From Maritalea mediterranea (lineage in GTDB: Bacteria > Pseudomonadota > Alphaproteobacteria > Rhizobiales > Devosiaceae), in contig NZ_JAKGTI010000001.1 in the NCBI RefSeq assembly GCF_021568695.1, positions 186,001 to 250,000 on the forward strand: a stretch of 64,000 bases of DNA, written 5' to 3'. Each line of letters opens with the position of its first letter. Within the stretch, counting starts at the first letter, position 1. The notes under the pieces were generated by a model. The model saw only the letters and a program-made list of their open reading frames with translations. It was not told the DNA's origin and searched no databases. The translations under genes and the position numbers were made by a program. Shown here in pieces: positions 63,513-64,000 of the stretch.

Positions 63513-64000
63513 GTGAACGAACTTTATTTCGACAAAGCTGAAGCCCAGGATCCCCTGTTCCGCCAATCCGGCCTGATGGCCAAGCTGCGTAAGCAACTGG
63601 CCCACGCCAAAGCCAATTCAACCTATTGGCAGGAGGCGCTGGCCGAGATCGATCCGGAAAATATTCAATCGCGGGATGATTTGGCCAAGCTGCCCATTTT
63701 GCGCAAAAGCGATCTGGTGGCGCTGCAAGCAGAGCGCGACCTGTTTGGCGGCATCGCCACCGACAAATCGGCCATCAAACGGGTGTTCTTTTCCCCCGGG
63801 CCAATCGTCGAGCCGCAAGCCAATATTGCAGACCCCTGGCGCATGGCCACCGCGCTTTATGCCGCCGGGATGCGTCCGGGCGATGTAATCGCCAATTGCT
63901 TTTCCTATCATCTCACCCCAGCCGGCTTTATGTTTGATGAAGCAGCGGCCAAGCTCGGCGCAACCATTTTTCCGGCTGGCGTGGGCAACACCGAAACCTT
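63513..64000 (+). CDS. Phenylacetate-CoA ligase-like (PaaK family) AMP-binding protein, N-terminal part
   Basis: A frame opens at GTG 63513, 14 bp after the LivF-like stop, and stays open for 162 residues to the right edge. It begins MNELYFDKAEAQDPLFRQ. The early segment LRKQLAHAKANSTYWQEAL...SRDDLAKLPILRKSDLV matches the start of phenylacetate-CoA ligase-family proteins. Where PaaK has an SSGTTG phosphate-binding motif, this protein reads FFSPGPIVEP, so the usual Ser/Thr-rich P-loop is replaced. It may be a divergent ligase or have altered nucleotide handling. The ATG-less start and family are fairly secure; the activity is not. Confidence 0.75.
   Translation, partial: MNELYFDKAEAQDPLFRQSGLMAKLRKQLAHAKANSTYWQEALAEIDPENIQSRDDLAKLPILRKSDLVALQAERDLFGGIATDKSAIKRVFFSPGPIVEPQANIADPWRMATALYAAGMRPGDVIANCFSYHLTPAGFMFDEAAAKLGATIFPAGVGNTET

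Overview
This 64 kb window comes from an alphaproteobacterial chromosome of moderate-to-high G+C. The gene families and the layouts of the hut, purine and bkd loci fit Hyphomicrobiales or Rhodobacterales-like lineages, but I cannot name a genus from sequence alone. It is gene-dense, with ATGA/TGATG overlaps and abutting genes in most operons. I saw no rRNA, tRNA, transposase, phage or CRISPR genes. The window is almost entirely catabolic: five amino-acid or purine degradation modules, each with its own transporter and/or regulator.

Layout. (1) 1-1149: the 5' end of a chemoreceptor gene (runs off the left edge) and a degenerate-receiver protein. (2) 1218-11882: a complete histidine-utilisation locus. 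hutC-hutF (minus) diverges from hutI-hutH-hutG-hutU (plus), which runs straight into a three-gene TRAP transporter. HutF plus HutG define the deiminase/deformylase route (His -> urocanate -> imidazolonepropionate -> formiminoglutamate -> formylglutamate -> Glu + formate). (3) 11977-14409: a large secreted protein of unknown role built from two kinds of cysteine-bracketed repeats plus possible VHL-beta-like and MliC-like C-terminal domains, followed by a 59-aa membrane protein on the other strand. (4) 14813-19305: an M24 peptidase, acetoacetyl-CoA synthetase, a PAS-LuxR regulator and a small secreted protein. (5) 19338-29803: an apparent lysine catabolic module: LysR regulator, ALDH7-type semialdehyde dehydrogenase, aminotransferase, an SMP-30 lactonase, a basic-amino-acid ABC transporter, a lysine-6-dehydrogenase/saccharopine-dehydrogenase-like enzyme and an Lrp regulator.

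(6) 30015-47395: purine catabolism. allA-allE-(puuE-uraD fusion) on minus diverge from uraH-xdhABC-puuD-guaD on plus; then come adenine deaminase and a BMP-family ABC transporter on minus. This covers adenine and guanine through urate, allantoin and ureidoglycolate to glyoxylate, except that no allantoate-hydrolysing enzyme is in the window. (7) 47511-48938: a soluble chemoreceptor with a C-terminal sensor-like domain. (8) 49074-53660: branched-chain 2-oxoacid dehydrogenase E1alpha-E1beta-E2 with a divergent Lrp/BkdR regulator; no E3. (9) 53657-64000: a PAS hybrid histidine kinase and OmpR response regulator, divergent from a LivGHM-K-F-type ABC transporter interleaved with two acyl-CoA-ligase-family genes (the last runs off the right edge); the substrate is unknown.

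Regulatory signals visible by eye include HutC-like dyads, a perfect palindrome in front of the lysine Lrp gene, another in front of bkd, and a shared 12-mer in two purine promoter regions with an 8-mer core in a third. Stem-loops lie directly after the substrate-binding-protein gene in three transporter operons. Three intergenic regions carry a family of short interspersed palindromes, and one of them also holds a possible MITE-like inverted repeat. The most novel protein is the secreted repeat protein at 11977-14409.
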